A stretch of 64,000 nucleotides of DNA from Acidobacteriota bacterium (GTDB lineage: Bacteria > Acidobacteriota > Thermoanaerobaculia > Multivoradales > Multivoraceae). Positions within the stretch are counted from its first letter, which is position 1, and the number at the start of each line of letters is the position of its first letter. Location: contig WTGQ01000002.1 in the NCBI GenBank assembly GCA_011525365.1, positions 1,539,367 through 1,603,366 on the forward strand, given 5' to 3'. The position numbers and the translations under genes are program-made. The notes beneath the pieces are model-generated. The model made no database searches and was not told where the DNA came from. It saw only the letters and a program-made list of their open reading frames with translations. This document shows, piece after piece, positions 35,971 to 44,856 of the stretch.

Positions 35971-36978
35971 ATGGCGCGAATCGCAGTTCTGACCGGAGGT
36001 TCGACGCCGGAGCGGACGGTCGCCCTGGCCGGCGCGGCCAAGGTCTCGGCCGCGCTCCGCGCCCGCGGCCACGACGTCACCGTCTTCGACACGATCGAAC
36101 CGGGCCCCCTCGACGCCGAACTGGAACGGCAGCGTCTGGGCCGGGCCGTCGGCACCCGCCCGCCGTCCCTGGCCGAACTGCGCGAGCTGGAAGCTCGGGA
36201 AGACCTGCCGGCCCTGGTCGCGGGCGACCTCGGAAACCACGACGCCGTCTTCCTCGTGCTCCACGGCCGCCAGGGCGAGGGCGGCGACATCCAGGAGCTT
36301 CTGGAGGCCGCCGGTATCGCCTTCACCGGAAGCGACGCCCGCGGCAGCCGGCTGGCGATGGACAAGGACCGGAGCAAGCGTCGCTTCCGCGATGCCGGCA
36401 TTCCAACTCCCGACTGGCTGACCTGGCAGGCCCGGCAATCCGATATCGAACAACTCGGCCTGCCCCTGATCGTCAAGCCGTCACGGGTGGGCTCGACGGT
36501 CGGGCTGACCCTCATGTCGGATCTCCTCGACCTCGACTCGGCGGTCGGCAAGGCCCTGACCTTCGACGACCAGGTGATCCTCGAGCGGTTCCTGCCGGGA
36601 CGGGAGTACACCGTCGGCGTGCTGGACGGCCAGGCCCTGGGCGTCGGCGAGATCATCTCGCCGGGCGTGATCTTCGACTTCCACAGCAAGTACACGCCGG
36701 GCCGGGCCCAGGAACTCTTCCCGGCGGAGGTCGACCCGGGTCTCGAGCAACGCCTTCGCGAACTCGCCCTCGCGGCCCACGAGGCGCTGGCCCTCCGCGA
36801 CTTCTCACGGGTCGATTTCCGTCTCGACGCAGCCGGCAACCCCTACTGCCTCGAAGTCAACACCCTGCCGGGCATGACGCCCACCAGCCTCCTCCCACAG
36901 TCTGCAGCAGTCTTCGGGATCTCCTTCGAAGACCTCTGCGACCGAATGATCCGCCTGGCCCTCGGCCGCGCTCCGTAG
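35971..36978 (+). CDS. ddl: D-alanine--D-alanine ligase
   Basis: This ATP-grasp enzyme makes the D-Ala-D-Ala dipeptide for peptidoglycan. The 335-aa product has the N-terminal GGSTPERTVAL loop, HGRQGEGGDIQ, the ATP-grasp segment LIVKPSRVGSTVGL, and the Mg-binding VDFRLD...CLEVNTLPGMTPTSL. GGSTPERTV at the N terminus differs slightly from the usual GG.S.E.E(I/V)S form, but the core is intact. No ddl-linked mur cluster is nearby. It ends 9 nt from convergent metB. Confidence 0.95.
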   Translation: MARIAVLTGGSTPERTVALAGAAKVSAALRARGHDVTVFDTIEPGPLDAELERQRLGRAVGTRPPSLAELRELEAREDLPALVAGDLGNHDAVFLVLHGRQGEGGDIQELLEAAGIAFTGSDARGSRLAMDKDRSKRRFRDAGIPTPDWLTWQARQSDIEQLGLPLIVKPSRVGSTVGLTLMSDLLDLDSAVGKALTFDDQVILERFLPGREYTVGVLDGQALGVGEIISPGVIFDFHSKYTPGRAQELFPAEVDPGLEQRLRELALAAHEALALRDFSRVDFRLDAAGNPYCLEVNTLPGMTPTSLLPQSAAVFGISFEDLCDRMIRLALGRAP

Positions 36979-36987
36979 CCGCCGGCG

Positions 36988-38169
36988 CTACGCCGTAGCC
37001 GACCGCGGCCGGCGCAGGACGCGGTCGAGCGCCCCGCGCAGATCAGCCACCAGGTCGTCCGCGTGCTCGATGCCGATCGAGAGCCGCAGAAGCTGGTCGC
37101 TGATGCCGGCCGCGGCGCGAGCTTCCGCCGTCATCGAGGCGTGGCTCATCGTGGCCGGGTGGGAGATCAGACTCTCGACGCCGCCGAGGGACTCGGCGAA
37201 GGAGAAGCACGTCAGGTGCGAGACCAGGTGGGCTACGTCGCCAGTGTCGCCTCGGAGGTCGAAGCTCGCCATGGCGCCGAAGCCGTCCTGCTGCCGGCTT
37301 GCGATCTTGTGGCCGGGATGGTCCGGCAGGCTCGGATGGTAGACGCGCTCGACGGCGGGATGCTCACGGAGCATCCCGACGACAGCGAGCGCGTTCTCCT
37401 CGTGGCAGCGCAGACGACTGTGCAGGGTGCGCAGCCCGCGCAGGGTCAGGTAGCTGTCGAAAGGCGCTCCGGCTACGCCCATCATGTTCGCCCACTCCTC
37501 GAAGAACTCGTGGAGCTCGGGACTCGCCGCGATGACCGCGCCGCCGACGACGTCGCTGTGGCCGTTCAGGTACTTGGTCGTCGAGTGGATCACCACGTCG
37601 GCGCCCCGTTCGATGGGCCTTTGGAGCGCCGGCGACATGAACGTGTTGTCGGCCACGACCAGCGCGCCGGCCTGCTTCGCGTGCCGGCACACGGCTTCCA
37701 GATCGGTGATCCGGAGCAGCGGGTTGCTGGGCGTCTCGACCAGGACCAGCTTCGGACGGGAGGCGAGAGCCGCCGCCATTTCCTGCCGGTTCGTGAGGTC
37801 GACGAAGTCGACTTCGAGCAGGCCGCGCTGCTGGTAGCGGTCCAGGAGCCGGAAGGTGCCGCCGTAGCAGTCGTGGGCGGCGACGATGCGGTTTCCGGGG
37901 TCCAGCAATTGGCAGGCCAGGGTGACGGCCGCCATGCCGGAGGCGGTGACGACCGCGCCGTGTCCGCCTTCGGCCCCGGCGAGCGCATCCGCGAGGGCCG
38001 AGCGCGTCGGGTTGCCGGAACGCGTGTAGTCGTAGGGACGTTTGCCGTCCAGCCCGGCGAACGTGAAGTTGGCCGAGAGATGCAGCGGCGGAACGACCGC
38101 TCCGTGGTGTTCGTCGGTGGCGAGCGCCGCGCGGACGGCGCGGGTTGCCGGGTCGTGGTTCTTTGTCAT
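36988..38169 (-). CDS. metB: Cystathionine gamma-synthase-type PLP enzyme (transsulfuration)
   Basis: The 393-aa product starts at ATG 38169, 6 nt after an ACCGGAG ribosome site; the track's extra 18 residues run into the leader. Cys/Met-metabolism PLP family features: YDYTRSGNPTR, TASGMAAVTL, DNTFMSPALQRPIERGADVV, and the PLP Lys in HSTTKYLNGHSDVVGG. SHLTCFSFAESLGGVESLISHPATMSH near the end is the typical C-terminal segment. MetB, cystathionine gamma-lyase and O-acyl-homoserine sulfhydrylase share these motifs. The SAM riboswitch upstream argues for methionine synthesis rather than cysteine breakdown. Confidence 0.9.
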   Translation of the reverse strand: MTKNHDPATRAVRAALATDEHHGAVVPPLHLSANFTFAGLDGKRPYDYTRSGNPTRSALADALAGAEGGHGAVVTASGMAAVTLACQLLDPGNRIVAAHDCYGGTFRLLDRYQQRGLLEVDFVDLTNRQEMAAALASRPKLVLVETPSNPLLRITDLEAVCRHAKQAGALVVADNTFMSPALQRPIERGADVVIHSTTKYLNGHSDVVGGAVIAASPELHEFFEEWANMMGVAGAPFDSYLTLRGLRTLHSRLRCHEENALAVVGMLREHPAVERVYHPSLPDHPGHKIASRQQDGFGAMASFDLRGDTGDVAHLVSHLTCFSFAESLGGVESLISHPATMSHASMTAEARAAAGISDQLLRLSIGIEHADDLVADLRGALDRVLRRPRSATA

Positions 38170-38292
38170 GTGAGTCTCCGGTCGAAAGGGAGTTGGGTGG
38201 GTCCCGCAGGCAGGACTAGTCAACGCTCTCTCGAGAAGACTTCTACGGAGAGTGAACCGGAGGAGGCGCCGAAACCGCTTGCGCGGCTCGTT
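38170..38292 (-). promoter_or_regulatory. Expression platform of the SAM riboswitch with anti-SD pairing
   Basis: Between the aptamer and metB, CTCCGGTT (38262-38255 on minus) can pair over 8 nt (one G-U) with the ribosome site GACCGGAG (38183-38176). No U-rich terminator tail is seen. This suggests ligand-dependent blocking of translation initiation rather than transcription termination. Confidence 0.6.
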
Positions 38293-38420
38293 GACTCATC
38301 TCTCGGCAAGCCCCGCCCGAGGGCGGAACTCCCGTAGGAGTTGGCACCTCCCGGGGTTGCGAAGCCCCGGTGGTTGCCCCGGCGTCGACGGGCCTGTCCC
38401 TCAGCCGGTCTCGATGAGTT
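38293..38420 (-). ncRNA. SAM-I (S-box) riboswitch aptamer
   Basis: Read on the minus strand, the stretch matches the S-box core. It has the P1 strand AACTCATC, then CTGAGGGACAGGCCC, GGCAACC and GGTGCCAACTCC. GAGAGATGAGTC closes P1, with ACTCATC pairing to GATGAGT. The P3 hairpin CGGGGCTTCGCAACCCCG is also clear. S-adenosylmethionine binding is expected to turn the downstream metB off. The element lies 124 nt before the metB start. The plus-strand ORFs over it are shadows. Confidence 0.93.
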
Positions 38421-38621
38421 GCCCCGGTCACGGCGAACCGCACCGGAGCGGGCGCATGCTAGCAGACCGTACTTCCCGGTTGGTCGCCTCGCGGAGTTCG
38501 CGCGGTGCTATGCTGCCAGCGACCCCACTGATCCGAATTCGACGGCAGACGCCGTTTGGTTTTCTTGACTCGGTTGCCCCGCACCTCCGCTCCGGGGGTG
38601 CATAACGGAAGGAGGCGCTGG
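38421..38621 (+). promoter_or_regulatory. Promoter and leader region of the TonB receptor gene (also metB transcript start on minus)
   Basis: This is the divergent regulatory gap. It holds a short stem ACGGC-agac-GCCGT followed by T-rich DNA (38538-38560), and at the 3' end GGAAGGAGG 6 nt before the receptor ATG. I could not place a convincing -35/-10 pair on either strand. No gene is seen. Confidence 0.4.
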
Positions 38622-41600
38622 ATGAGGAACTTGGTTGGCTGGATCCGATCGGTTGGTCTTGTTGCACTTGCGCTTGCACTGTGCGCCACGGGCGCCTGGG
38701 CGCAGGCCACAGGACAGTTGAGCGGCTTCGTCACGGATGCCGAGGGTGGCGCCCTGCCGGGCGTCAGCGTCACGGTGACGAACGTCGACACGAATCAGTC
38801 CCGGCTGGTGATGACCGGGCAGGACGGGTACTTCGCGGCGCCGCTCCTGGCGCCGGGCGACTACAACGTCGTTGCCGCGCTCGATGGCTTCGTCCAGTTG
38901 AGCCGCGAAGGCGTCCGCGTCACCGCGGCCGAGACCGCACGGATCAGCATGGCGCTTTCCGTCGGCGAGTTCTCGGAGACGATGACCGTCACCGGCGAGA
39001 CGCCGCTGATCGAGACCTCGAACGCCACCCTGGGCGTCGTCGTCGATGAGGCGAAGATCGTCCAGTTGCCGCTCAACGGCCGCAACTTCACGCAGTTGGG
39101 CACCCTGATTCCGGGCGTGGTCGAGCCGCCGGCGCGTCTTGGCGGCGCCCGCGGCGACGCCGACGCCGCGATCCACGGCTTCGGCGCGGTCACCGCCGGC
39201 TTCGCGGTCAACGGTGTGCGCAACCAGTCGAACAACTTCCTGCTCGACGGCGCCGCCAACAACGACACGTTCAACACCGGCTTCGTCGTGCGCCCGCCGC
39301 CGGACGCGATCGAGGAGTTCAAGATCCTGACCCACTCCTACACGGCGGAGTTCGGCCGGAACGCCGGCTCGATCGTCAACGTGGTGACGAAGTCGGGTGG
39401 CAACAGCCTGCAGGGGGGTATCTGGGAGTTCAACCGCGACGATTCGCTGGAATCCCGGAATTACTTCTCGCCGCCCGACCAGGAGAAGCCGACCCTCGCG
39501 CAGGATCAGTTCGGCGGCACCATCGGCGGTCCGCTGGTCACCGACCGGTTGTTCGGCTTCGGCTACTACGAGGGCTTCCGCAACACGCGCGGGACGACCC
39601 AGAACATCGCCGTGATGTCCGCGGCCGAGCGGATGGGCGACTTCTCGGGCGGCCGCACGATCATCGACCCGATGACCGGCGCGCCCTTCCCCGGCAACGT
39701 GATCCCGGCCGACCGGCTGAGCCCGATCTCGACCCGGATAATCAGCGAGTTCATGCCGCTGGCCAACGTGGGCAGCCGCTACATCGCTTCACCCGACGTG
39801 ACCGACGATCGCGACCAGTTCGGGCTGCGCCTGGACTTCCGGGTCGCCGACTCGCAGAACGTGCTGGTACGCGCTCTCAGGAGCACGTCCGATCGCTTCG
39901 AGCCGCCGACGGTGCGGCCGATCGGCAACACGGCGGCGTCCACGCTCGAGGACTACATGGTGTCCCACACGGCGACCGTCGGATCGAACGTGTTCAACCA
40001 GGTGCGCGTCATGTCGAGCGCGATCGACGCGGAACCGGTGGTCACCAGCGGTCTGACGAACTCCGAGTACGGCATCAACCTCCCCAACATCAACGAACTG
40101 GCGGTCGGTCTGCCGCAGTTCTCGATCTCGGGTTTCCCGAGCATGGGGGACCGGAACCAGCCGTTCGTCAAGAGGGAGAACGAAGTCGAGCAGTTCACCG
40201 AGGATCTCACCATTCTGCGCGGCCGCCACACGATCAAGGCGGGAGTCGAGTATCGCAACGAGAAGATGTTCATCGGCTTCATCAACCGGCCGAACGGCGA
40301 CTTCCTCTTCAACGGCATCCATACCGGCAGCGCGGCGGCCGACTTCCTGCTCGGGTTGCCCTCGCTGGTCCGCACGGCCGTCCCGGGCGCCGACTCGATC
40401 AACGAGGGCGACGGCTCGCTGTACGCCGGCTACATCCAGGACGAGTTCCGGTTGTCACCGCGGCTGACGTTGAACCTGGGTCTCCGCTACGAGCTGGCGG
40501 AGCCCTTCGAAGACAGCGGCGATGCGCTGAACAGCTTCCGGCCCGGCCAGCAGTCGACGCGCTTCCCCGATGCACCGACCGGCCTCGTCTATCCGGGCGA
40601 CGCGGGGGTGCCGGCGGGGACCTACGACACGGACTCGAACAACTTCGCGCCGCGGCTGGCGATGGTCTGGGATCCCGAGGGCGACGGCCGGTCGAGCCTG
40701 CGCCTCGGCTGGGGGCTGTTCCACGACAGCCTGCCGGGCCAGGGCGACTTCTTCCAGAACTCGGTCCTGGCGCCGCCGTTCAACCCGCTGGTCCAGCTCA
40801 ACGCTCCGCCGGCCGTGGTGCCGCTTGCGGATCCTCTCGTGAACCTCACGGGCGGGCCGACGAGGTTCCCGCCGGGGATCATCTTCATCGGCTGGGGTAG
40901 CGAGTTCACGACGCCGAACTACCAGCACTACAACCTGACCTACCAGCGCCAGCTCGGCCAGAACATCGGGCTCGAGGTTGGTTGGGTCGGCTCGCGCGGT
41001 CGGAACCTGCCGATCTTCATGGAGGTCAACCCGCGGGTCGTCGAGCCCGGCCAGACCACGCTTGGGCCGCGCCTGTACCGGGCTTTCAGCCTCGTGCGGC
41101 CGACGTTCACGGTGGCGAAGTCCTGGTATGACGCATTCCAGGCCAGTATCCGCATGCGGCCGACGCGCGGGCTCAACTTCCTCTTCTCGTACACCTACGG
41201 CGAGGCGGAGGACCACGTCTCCGGGCTCAACATCGGCGGCGAGGAGCGGCCGATCGTCCCGGTCGACCTGGAGCGCCGGACTTCGATCGACCAGGCGCTC
41301 GAGCGCGAGCGCGGCCCGGCGCTGTTCGACGTCGAGCACCGCCTCGTCCTCAGCTTCGGCTACGACCTGCCGTCGCTCGAAGGGAGCAGCGGGTTCGTGC
41401 GAGGGGTGTTCGGCAACTGGCAGTTGAACGGCATCCTGCAGTACCAGACGGGCTATCCGTTCCCGATCCGCGTTCGCGGCGACGACATCCGCGGTCTGAC
41501 CTCGCGCCCGGACCAGGTCTGCGACCCGAACGCGGGAGCACCGAACACGGTCGAGAAGTGGTTCAACACGGAGTGCTTCGTGTTTCGGACTCTGGCGGAG

Positions 41601-41861
41601 ACCGCCGAGCGGCGCGGCAACGCGGGCCGCAACCCGATTCGCGGTCCGGACTTCGAGCGAGTCGATCTGTCGCTGATCAAGCACATTCCGCTTGGCGGCG
41701 GCGACCGGTCGCTGCAGCTCCGGGTCGAGGCGTTCAACGTCTTCGACCGGGTCAACTTCGCCCAGCCGGGGAACCGGATCGGCGATCGCAACTACGGCGT
41801 GATCACCGCTACGAACGGCGACGGCCGGATCGTTCAGCTCGGAATCAAGTACAGCTTCTAG
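38622..41861 (+). CDS. TonB-dependent receptor with N-terminal carboxypeptidase-regulatory-like domain
   Basis: ATG 38622 has a strong GGAAGGAGG 6 nt before it, giving 1079 aa. The signal peptide ends at ATGAWAQ. Residues ~30-110 form a carboxypeptidase-regulatory-like beta-sandwich (GQLSGFVTDAEGGALPGVSVTVTN...). A plug domain follows (LPLNGRNFTQLGTLIPGV, GVRNQSNNFLLDG, SIVNVVTKSGGN). The large beta-barrel ends with RIVQLGIKYSF, an aromatic C-terminal signal for outer-membrane insertion. This Oar/SusC-like architecture is expanded in Acidobacteriota and takes up polymers or peptides. No substrate-binding partner gene follows. Confidence 0.95.
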   Translation: MRNLVGWIRSVGLVALALALCATGAWAQATGQLSGFVTDAEGGALPGVSVTVTNVDTNQSRLVMTGQDGYFAAPLLAPGDYNVVAALDGFVQLSREGVRVTAAETARISMALSVGEFSETMTVTGETPLIETSNATLGVVVDEAKIVQLPLNGRNFTQLGTLIPGVVEPPARLGGARGDADAAIHGFGAVTAGFAVNGVRNQSNNFLLDGAANNDTFNTGFVVRPPPDAIEEFKILTHSYTAEFGRNAGSIVNVVTKSGGNSLQGGIWEFNRDDSLESRNYFSPPDQEKPTLAQDQFGGTIGGPLVTDRLFGFGYYEGFRNTRGTTQNIAVMSAAERMGDFSGGRTIIDPMTGAPFPGNVIPADRLSPISTRIISEFMPLANVGSRYIASPDVTDDRDQFGLRLDFRVADSQNVLVRALRSTSDRFEPPTVRPIGNTAASTLEDYMVSHTATVGSNVFNQVRVMSSAIDAEPVVTSGLTNSEYGINLPNINELAVGLPQFSISGFPSMGDRNQPFVKRENEVEQFTEDLTILRGRHTIKAGVEYRNEKMFIGFINRPNGDFLFNGIHTGSAAADFLLGLPSLVRTAVPGADSINEGDGSLYAGYIQDEFRLSPRLTLNLGLRYELAEPFEDSGDALNSFRPGQQSTRFPDAPTGLVYPGDAGVPAGTYDTDSNNFAPRLAMVWDPEGDGRSSLRLGWGLFHDSLPGQGDFFQNSVLAPPFNPLVQLNAPPAVVPLADPLVNLTGGPTRFPPGIIFIGWGSEFTTPNYQHYNLTYQRQLGQNIGLEVGWVGSRGRNLPIFMEVNPRVVEPGQTTLGPRLYRAFSLVRPTFTVAKSWYDAFQASIRMRPTRGLNFLFSYTYGEAEDHVSGLNIGGEERPIVPVDLERRTSIDQALERERGPALFDVEHRLVLSFGYDLPSLEGSSGFVRGVFGNWQLNGILQYQTGYPFPIRVRGDDIRGLTSRPDQVCDPNAGAPNTVEKWFNTECFVFRTLAETAERRGNAGRNPIRGPDFERVDLSLIKHIPLGGGDRSLQLRVEAFNVFDRVNFAQPGNRIGDRNYGVITATNGDGRIVQLGIKYSF

Positions 41862-41870
41862 GTCGAAGCT

Positions 41871-41903
41871 GTCGCCCGCATCCTGAACCGGGATGCGGGC
41901 GAC
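41871..41903. terminator. Bidirectional terminator-like stem-loop
   Basis: GTCGCCCGCATCC pairs perfectly with GGATGCGGGCGAC (13 bp, 7-nt loop). It lies in the 51-nt gap between the convergent receptor gene and the lipid-A-N gene. Neither side has a T-run, so it may act with Rho or as a stable 3' end. Confidence 0.65.
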
Positions 41904-41912
41904 TCGCCGTTC

Positions 41913-42197
41913 TCAGCGGGTTTCGTCCGCCTTTCCCCGGTGCACGAACCAGAGGTTGCGCGAGTACACGAGGACGCCGAAGCTCTGGCCGGTGATGAAG
42001 ACCGGATCGCCGATGCTCAGGGCGTAGCTCAGGAGGACGAGTCCGCCACCCAGGCTCAGATACCAGAACGCGGTCGGAACGACGCTTTGACGCCGTCGTT
42101 CGGTGGCGATCCACTGGACGAGAAAGCGGGAACCGAAGAGGGCCTGCCCTCCGAAGCCGACGGCTACCCAGATGCTCTCGGGCGTGAGGAATGACAT
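41913..42197 (-). CDS. Lipid-A-disaccharide-synthase N-terminal-domain membrane protein (LAB_N)
   Basis: The 94-aa product starts at ATG 42197, inside the 3' end of the glycosyltransferase gene. It has three hydrophobic helices and the family's conserved pattern: WVAVGFGGQALFGSRFLVQWI..., PTAFWYLSLGGGLVLLSYAL and GQSFGVLVYSRNLWFV. LAB_N proteins are small membrane proteins fused to or next to lipid-A or dolichyl-phosphate-type glycosyltransferases. The neighbour here is such a glycosyltransferase, so they probably act together at the inner membrane. Confidence 0.92.
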   Translation of the reverse strand: MSFLTPESIWVAVGFGGQALFGSRFLVQWIATERRRQSVVPTAFWYLSLGGGLVLLSYALSIGDPVFITGQSFGVLVYSRNLWFVHRGKADETR

Positions 42198-42916
42198 GTC
42201 GAACTCTCCAGTGAGTAAGCGGTAGCGGAGACTGCGCGGTAGCGATACCAGCACACCCCGAACAGGTCCAGGATGCCGCGCAGGAGGCGGCCGCGCAGCG
42301 TGTACTTGCTGGTGCCGCTCGTGCGGGGCCGGTGGCCGACCGGGATCTCGGCGTAGCTGCCGCCGTGGCGGAGCGCCAGCACCGGGAGAAAGCGGTGCAG
42401 GCCGTCGAATGCCGGGAGGTCATCGAGGACGTCGGACCGGTAGCCCTTGAGCGCGCAGCCTATGTCCGTGCAGGGATCACCGAGGACCCACCGCCGCACC
42501 TGGTTCGAGGCCCGGCTTGCGAGCCGTCGAGACACGGTGTCGCGACGTGTGACCCGCACGCCGGATGCGACGTCATGGTCCTTGAGCAGGACGACGATCG
42601 CCGGGATGTCGGCCGGGTCGTTCTGCAGGTCGGCGTCCATCGTGATGACCAGGGGCGCCCGAGCGGCCCGCAGCCCCGCAAGCAACGCCGCCGACTGACC
42701 CGCATGCCGTTCGAGACTCAGGGCTCGCAGTCTCTGGTTGCCGGCTGCCATTTCCACGAGTGCGTCGCGGCTGCCGTCGGTGCTGCGGTCGTCGACCAGG
42801 ATTAACTCGTAGTCGAGGCCGGCCGCCTCGATGGAATCGTGCGTTTCCGCCACGAGTCGTTCCAGGTTGCCCGCCTCGTTGTACACCGGGGCGACGATCG
42901 AGAGCTGCGGCGGCAT
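42164..42916 (-). CDS. Glycosyltransferase family 2, dolichyl-phosphate-mannose-synthase/ArnC-like
   Basis: The 250-aa product starts at ATG 42916. GT2 features: LSIVAPVYNEAGNLERLV, ELILVDDRSTDGS (nucleotide Asp) and ITMDADLQNDPADIP (DxD). A basic C-terminal segment (HRPRTSGTSKYTLRGRL) is shared with DPM1/ArnC/YfdH-type enzymes that charge polyprenyl phosphate. No C-terminal helices remain, so membrane anchoring probably comes from the LAB_N partner, whose gene overlaps this one by 34 nt. The likely product is polyprenyl-phosphate-sugar for envelope glycolipids. Confidence 0.9.
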   Translation of the reverse strand: MPPQLSIVAPVYNEAGNLERLVAETHDSIEAAGLDYELILVDDRSTDGSRDALVEMAAGNQRLRALSLERHAGQSAALLAGLRAARAPLVITMDADLQNDPADIPAIVVLLKDHDVASGVRVTRRDTVSRRLASRASNQVRRWVLGDPCTDIGCALKGYRSDVLDDLPAFDGLHRFLPVLALRHGGSYAEIPVGHRPRTSGTSKYTLRGRLLRGILDLFGVCWYRYRAVSATAYSLESSTCHSSRPRASG

Positions 42917-42988
42917 GGCGACGATTCCGATCCTAGCCCCGCTGCAGAGCTCGTCGTGTCCGGAAGGCGCGTTGATACCCTCCCGCCC

Positions 42989-43609
42989 GTGCTGCTCATC
43001 GTGCGCCACGGCGAGACCGCGTCGAACGCCGCCCGCGTCGTACAGACGCCAGGCACGCCTCTCAACGAGCGCGGGGTCGGTCAGGCGGAGCGCCTGGCGT
43101 CGCGGTTGCTGGAGCACCACCGGCAACGTCCGATCGGCTGCGTGGTCGCGAGCGACCTCCGCCGTGCGGAGATGACCGCGGAACCGGTGGCAGGGGCCCT
43201 GGGACTGCCTCTGCTCATCGAGCCGCTTCTCGCCGAGAGGAACTTCGGCGACCTGCGAGGGCGGGCCTACGCCGACATCGGTCTCGACATCATGGAACCC
43301 GGCTACGCGCCGCCGGGCGGAGAGGACTGGGAGACCTTTCACCTTCGGGTGGATGCGGCCTGGGCCCGGATTCGGCAGACGGCCGAAGCGGCCGAGGGAG
43401 ATAGCGTCTTCGTCACCCACGGCCTCGTCTGCTACTCGCTGGCGCTCCGTCATCTACACCTCGGTGACGATGTGGAGCCTCCGACCCGGTGGGGCAACAC
43501 GTCCGTAACCCATGTGCGGGCCCGCGCGCCCTGGGAAGCGTCCCTGGTCAACTGCTGCGACCACCTCGATGCCACGACCGCGGACGGCGGTCAGGTGTCC
43601 GGTATCTGA
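42989..43609 (+). CDS. Histidine phosphatase superfamily (phosphoglycerate-mutase-like) protein
   Basis: The GTG at 42989 gives 206 aa; the track start at 42839 reads into the divergent glycosyltransferase. VRHGETASN has the catalytic phospho-His in RHG. ASDLRRAEMTAEPVA, LLAERNFGDLRG and FVTHGLVC supply the second His and the acidic residue. The family hydrolyses phosphate monoesters such as phosphosugars or cobalamin phosphates. The substrate is not predictable, and no pathway neighbours are present. Confidence 0.9.
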   Translation: MLLIVRHGETASNAARVVQTPGTPLNERGVGQAERLASRLLEHHRQRPIGCVVASDLRRAEMTAEPVAGALGLPLLIEPLLAERNFGDLRGRAYADIGLDIMEPGYAPPGGEDWETFHLRVDAAWARIRQTAEAAEGDSVFVTHGLVCYSLALRHLHLGDDVEPPTRWGNTSVTHVRARAPWEASLVNCCDHLDATTADGGQVSGI

Positions 43610-43738
43610 CGGCCGGGTCGGCTTTCGCGGCCGCCCGTTTCGGGCCGGACGCTCGGATAAAGTTCGATCCCCCGCTGTTCTGGAAGAACTCGGGCGGGAA
43701 GAACCCGGGGTTTCCGGGGGTTGGGAGAGTCGACCGAG

Positions 43739-44806
43739 ATGACGATGGATTCGAGCGAGAACATTCCAACCGAGCAGCCTTTGGCGGTGCCCCAGGCGCC
43801 GCCTGCCGGTCCTGCCGTACCGGGTGTCAGCGAAGAGCTGCGCACGGAGATCGCCGCCCAGGCCGACCTGCTGGAGCGCGTCCGCGCCGAGGTGGCCAAG
43901 GTGATCGTCGGCCAGACCTACATGATCGATCGGTTGCTGATGGCGCTCATCGCCGACGGTCACGTCCTGGTCGAGGGCATTCCGGGACTGGCCAAGACGA
44001 CCGCGATCAAGACCCTGGCTGAAGCGGTTCACACCGGTTTCTCGCGCATCCAGTTCACGCCGGACCTGCTGCCAGCGGACCTCTTGGGCACACAGATCTA
44101 CCGGGCCGATCAGCACGACTTCCAGGTCAAGCAGGGACCGATCTTCACCAACCTGCTGCTTGCCGACGAGATCAACCGTGCCCCGGCCAAGGTCCAGAGC
44201 GCGTTGCTCGAGGCGATGCAGGAACGGCAGGTGACGTTGGGCGACGAGACATTCGATCTGCCGGATCCGTTTCTTGTCCTCGCGACCCAGAACCCGATCG
44301 AACAGGAGGGCACCTATCCGCTGCCGGAGGCGCAGGTCGACCGCTTCATGCTGAAGCTGCGCGTGGACTACCCGGACCGCCAGGAGGAGATGGAGATCAT
44401 GCGGCGGATGGCCCGTCGCGAGCGGCCGGCGGTTGAGGCGGTCGTGACCCCGGGGGACATCCGCCGCGCGCGCGACGTGGCCGACGCGATCTATCTCGAC
44501 CCGAAAGTCGAGGAGTACGTAGTCGACCTCGTGTTCGCGACGCGGGAGCCGGCAGGGGTCGGTCTGGAGAAGCTCGAGCCGTTGATCGAGTACGGAGCGT
44601 CGCCGCGCGCGACGATCTACCTCGCTGCCGCCGCCCGGGTGCAGGCCCTGATGTCCGGCCGGGCCTACGTCACGCCGCAGGACGTCAAGACCGTGGCCCC
44701 CGACGTGCTCAGGCACCGGGTGCTGATCTCGTACGAAGCCGAGGCCAGGGATCTAACCCCGGACGACCTGATCCAGGAACTCCTCAACACCGTCGACGTT
44801 CCCTGA
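43739..44806 (+). CDS. moxR: MoxR-type AAA+ ATPase, first gene of the Bat operon
   Basis: The 355-aa product has ATG 43739 about 10 nt after GGGAGAG; the track begins at a TTG six codons earlier. Walker A is GIPGLAKTT, Walker B LLLADEINRA, and sensor 1 LATQNPIEQEGTYPLPEAQVDRF, all MoxR hallmarks. MoxR ATPases work as chaperones for metal insertion or complex assembly with VWA partners. The downstream DUF58 and VWA proteins are the expected partners. A small hairpin (AACCCGGGG...CCGGGGGTT) lies in the leader just upstream. Confidence 0.95.
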   Translation: MTMDSSENIPTEQPLAVPQAPPAGPAVPGVSEELRTEIAAQADLLERVRAEVAKVIVGQTYMIDRLLMALIADGHVLVEGIPGLAKTTAIKTLAEAVHTGFSRIQFTPDLLPADLLGTQIYRADQHDFQVKQGPIFTNLLLADEINRAPAKVQSALLEAMQERQVTLGDETFDLPDPFLVLATQNPIEQEGTYPLPEAQVDRFMLKLRVDYPDRQEEMEIMRRMARRERPAVEAVVTPGDIRRARDVADAIYLDPKVEEYVVDLVFATREPAGVGLEKLEPLIEYGASPRATIYLAAAARVQALMSGRAYVTPQDVKTVAPDVLRHRVLISYEAEARDLTPDDLIQELLNTVDVP

Positions 44807-44856
44807 GGCCGCCCAGGCAAAGAGGGGCCCAAGCAAAGAGGGGATCGCGGGGATCG

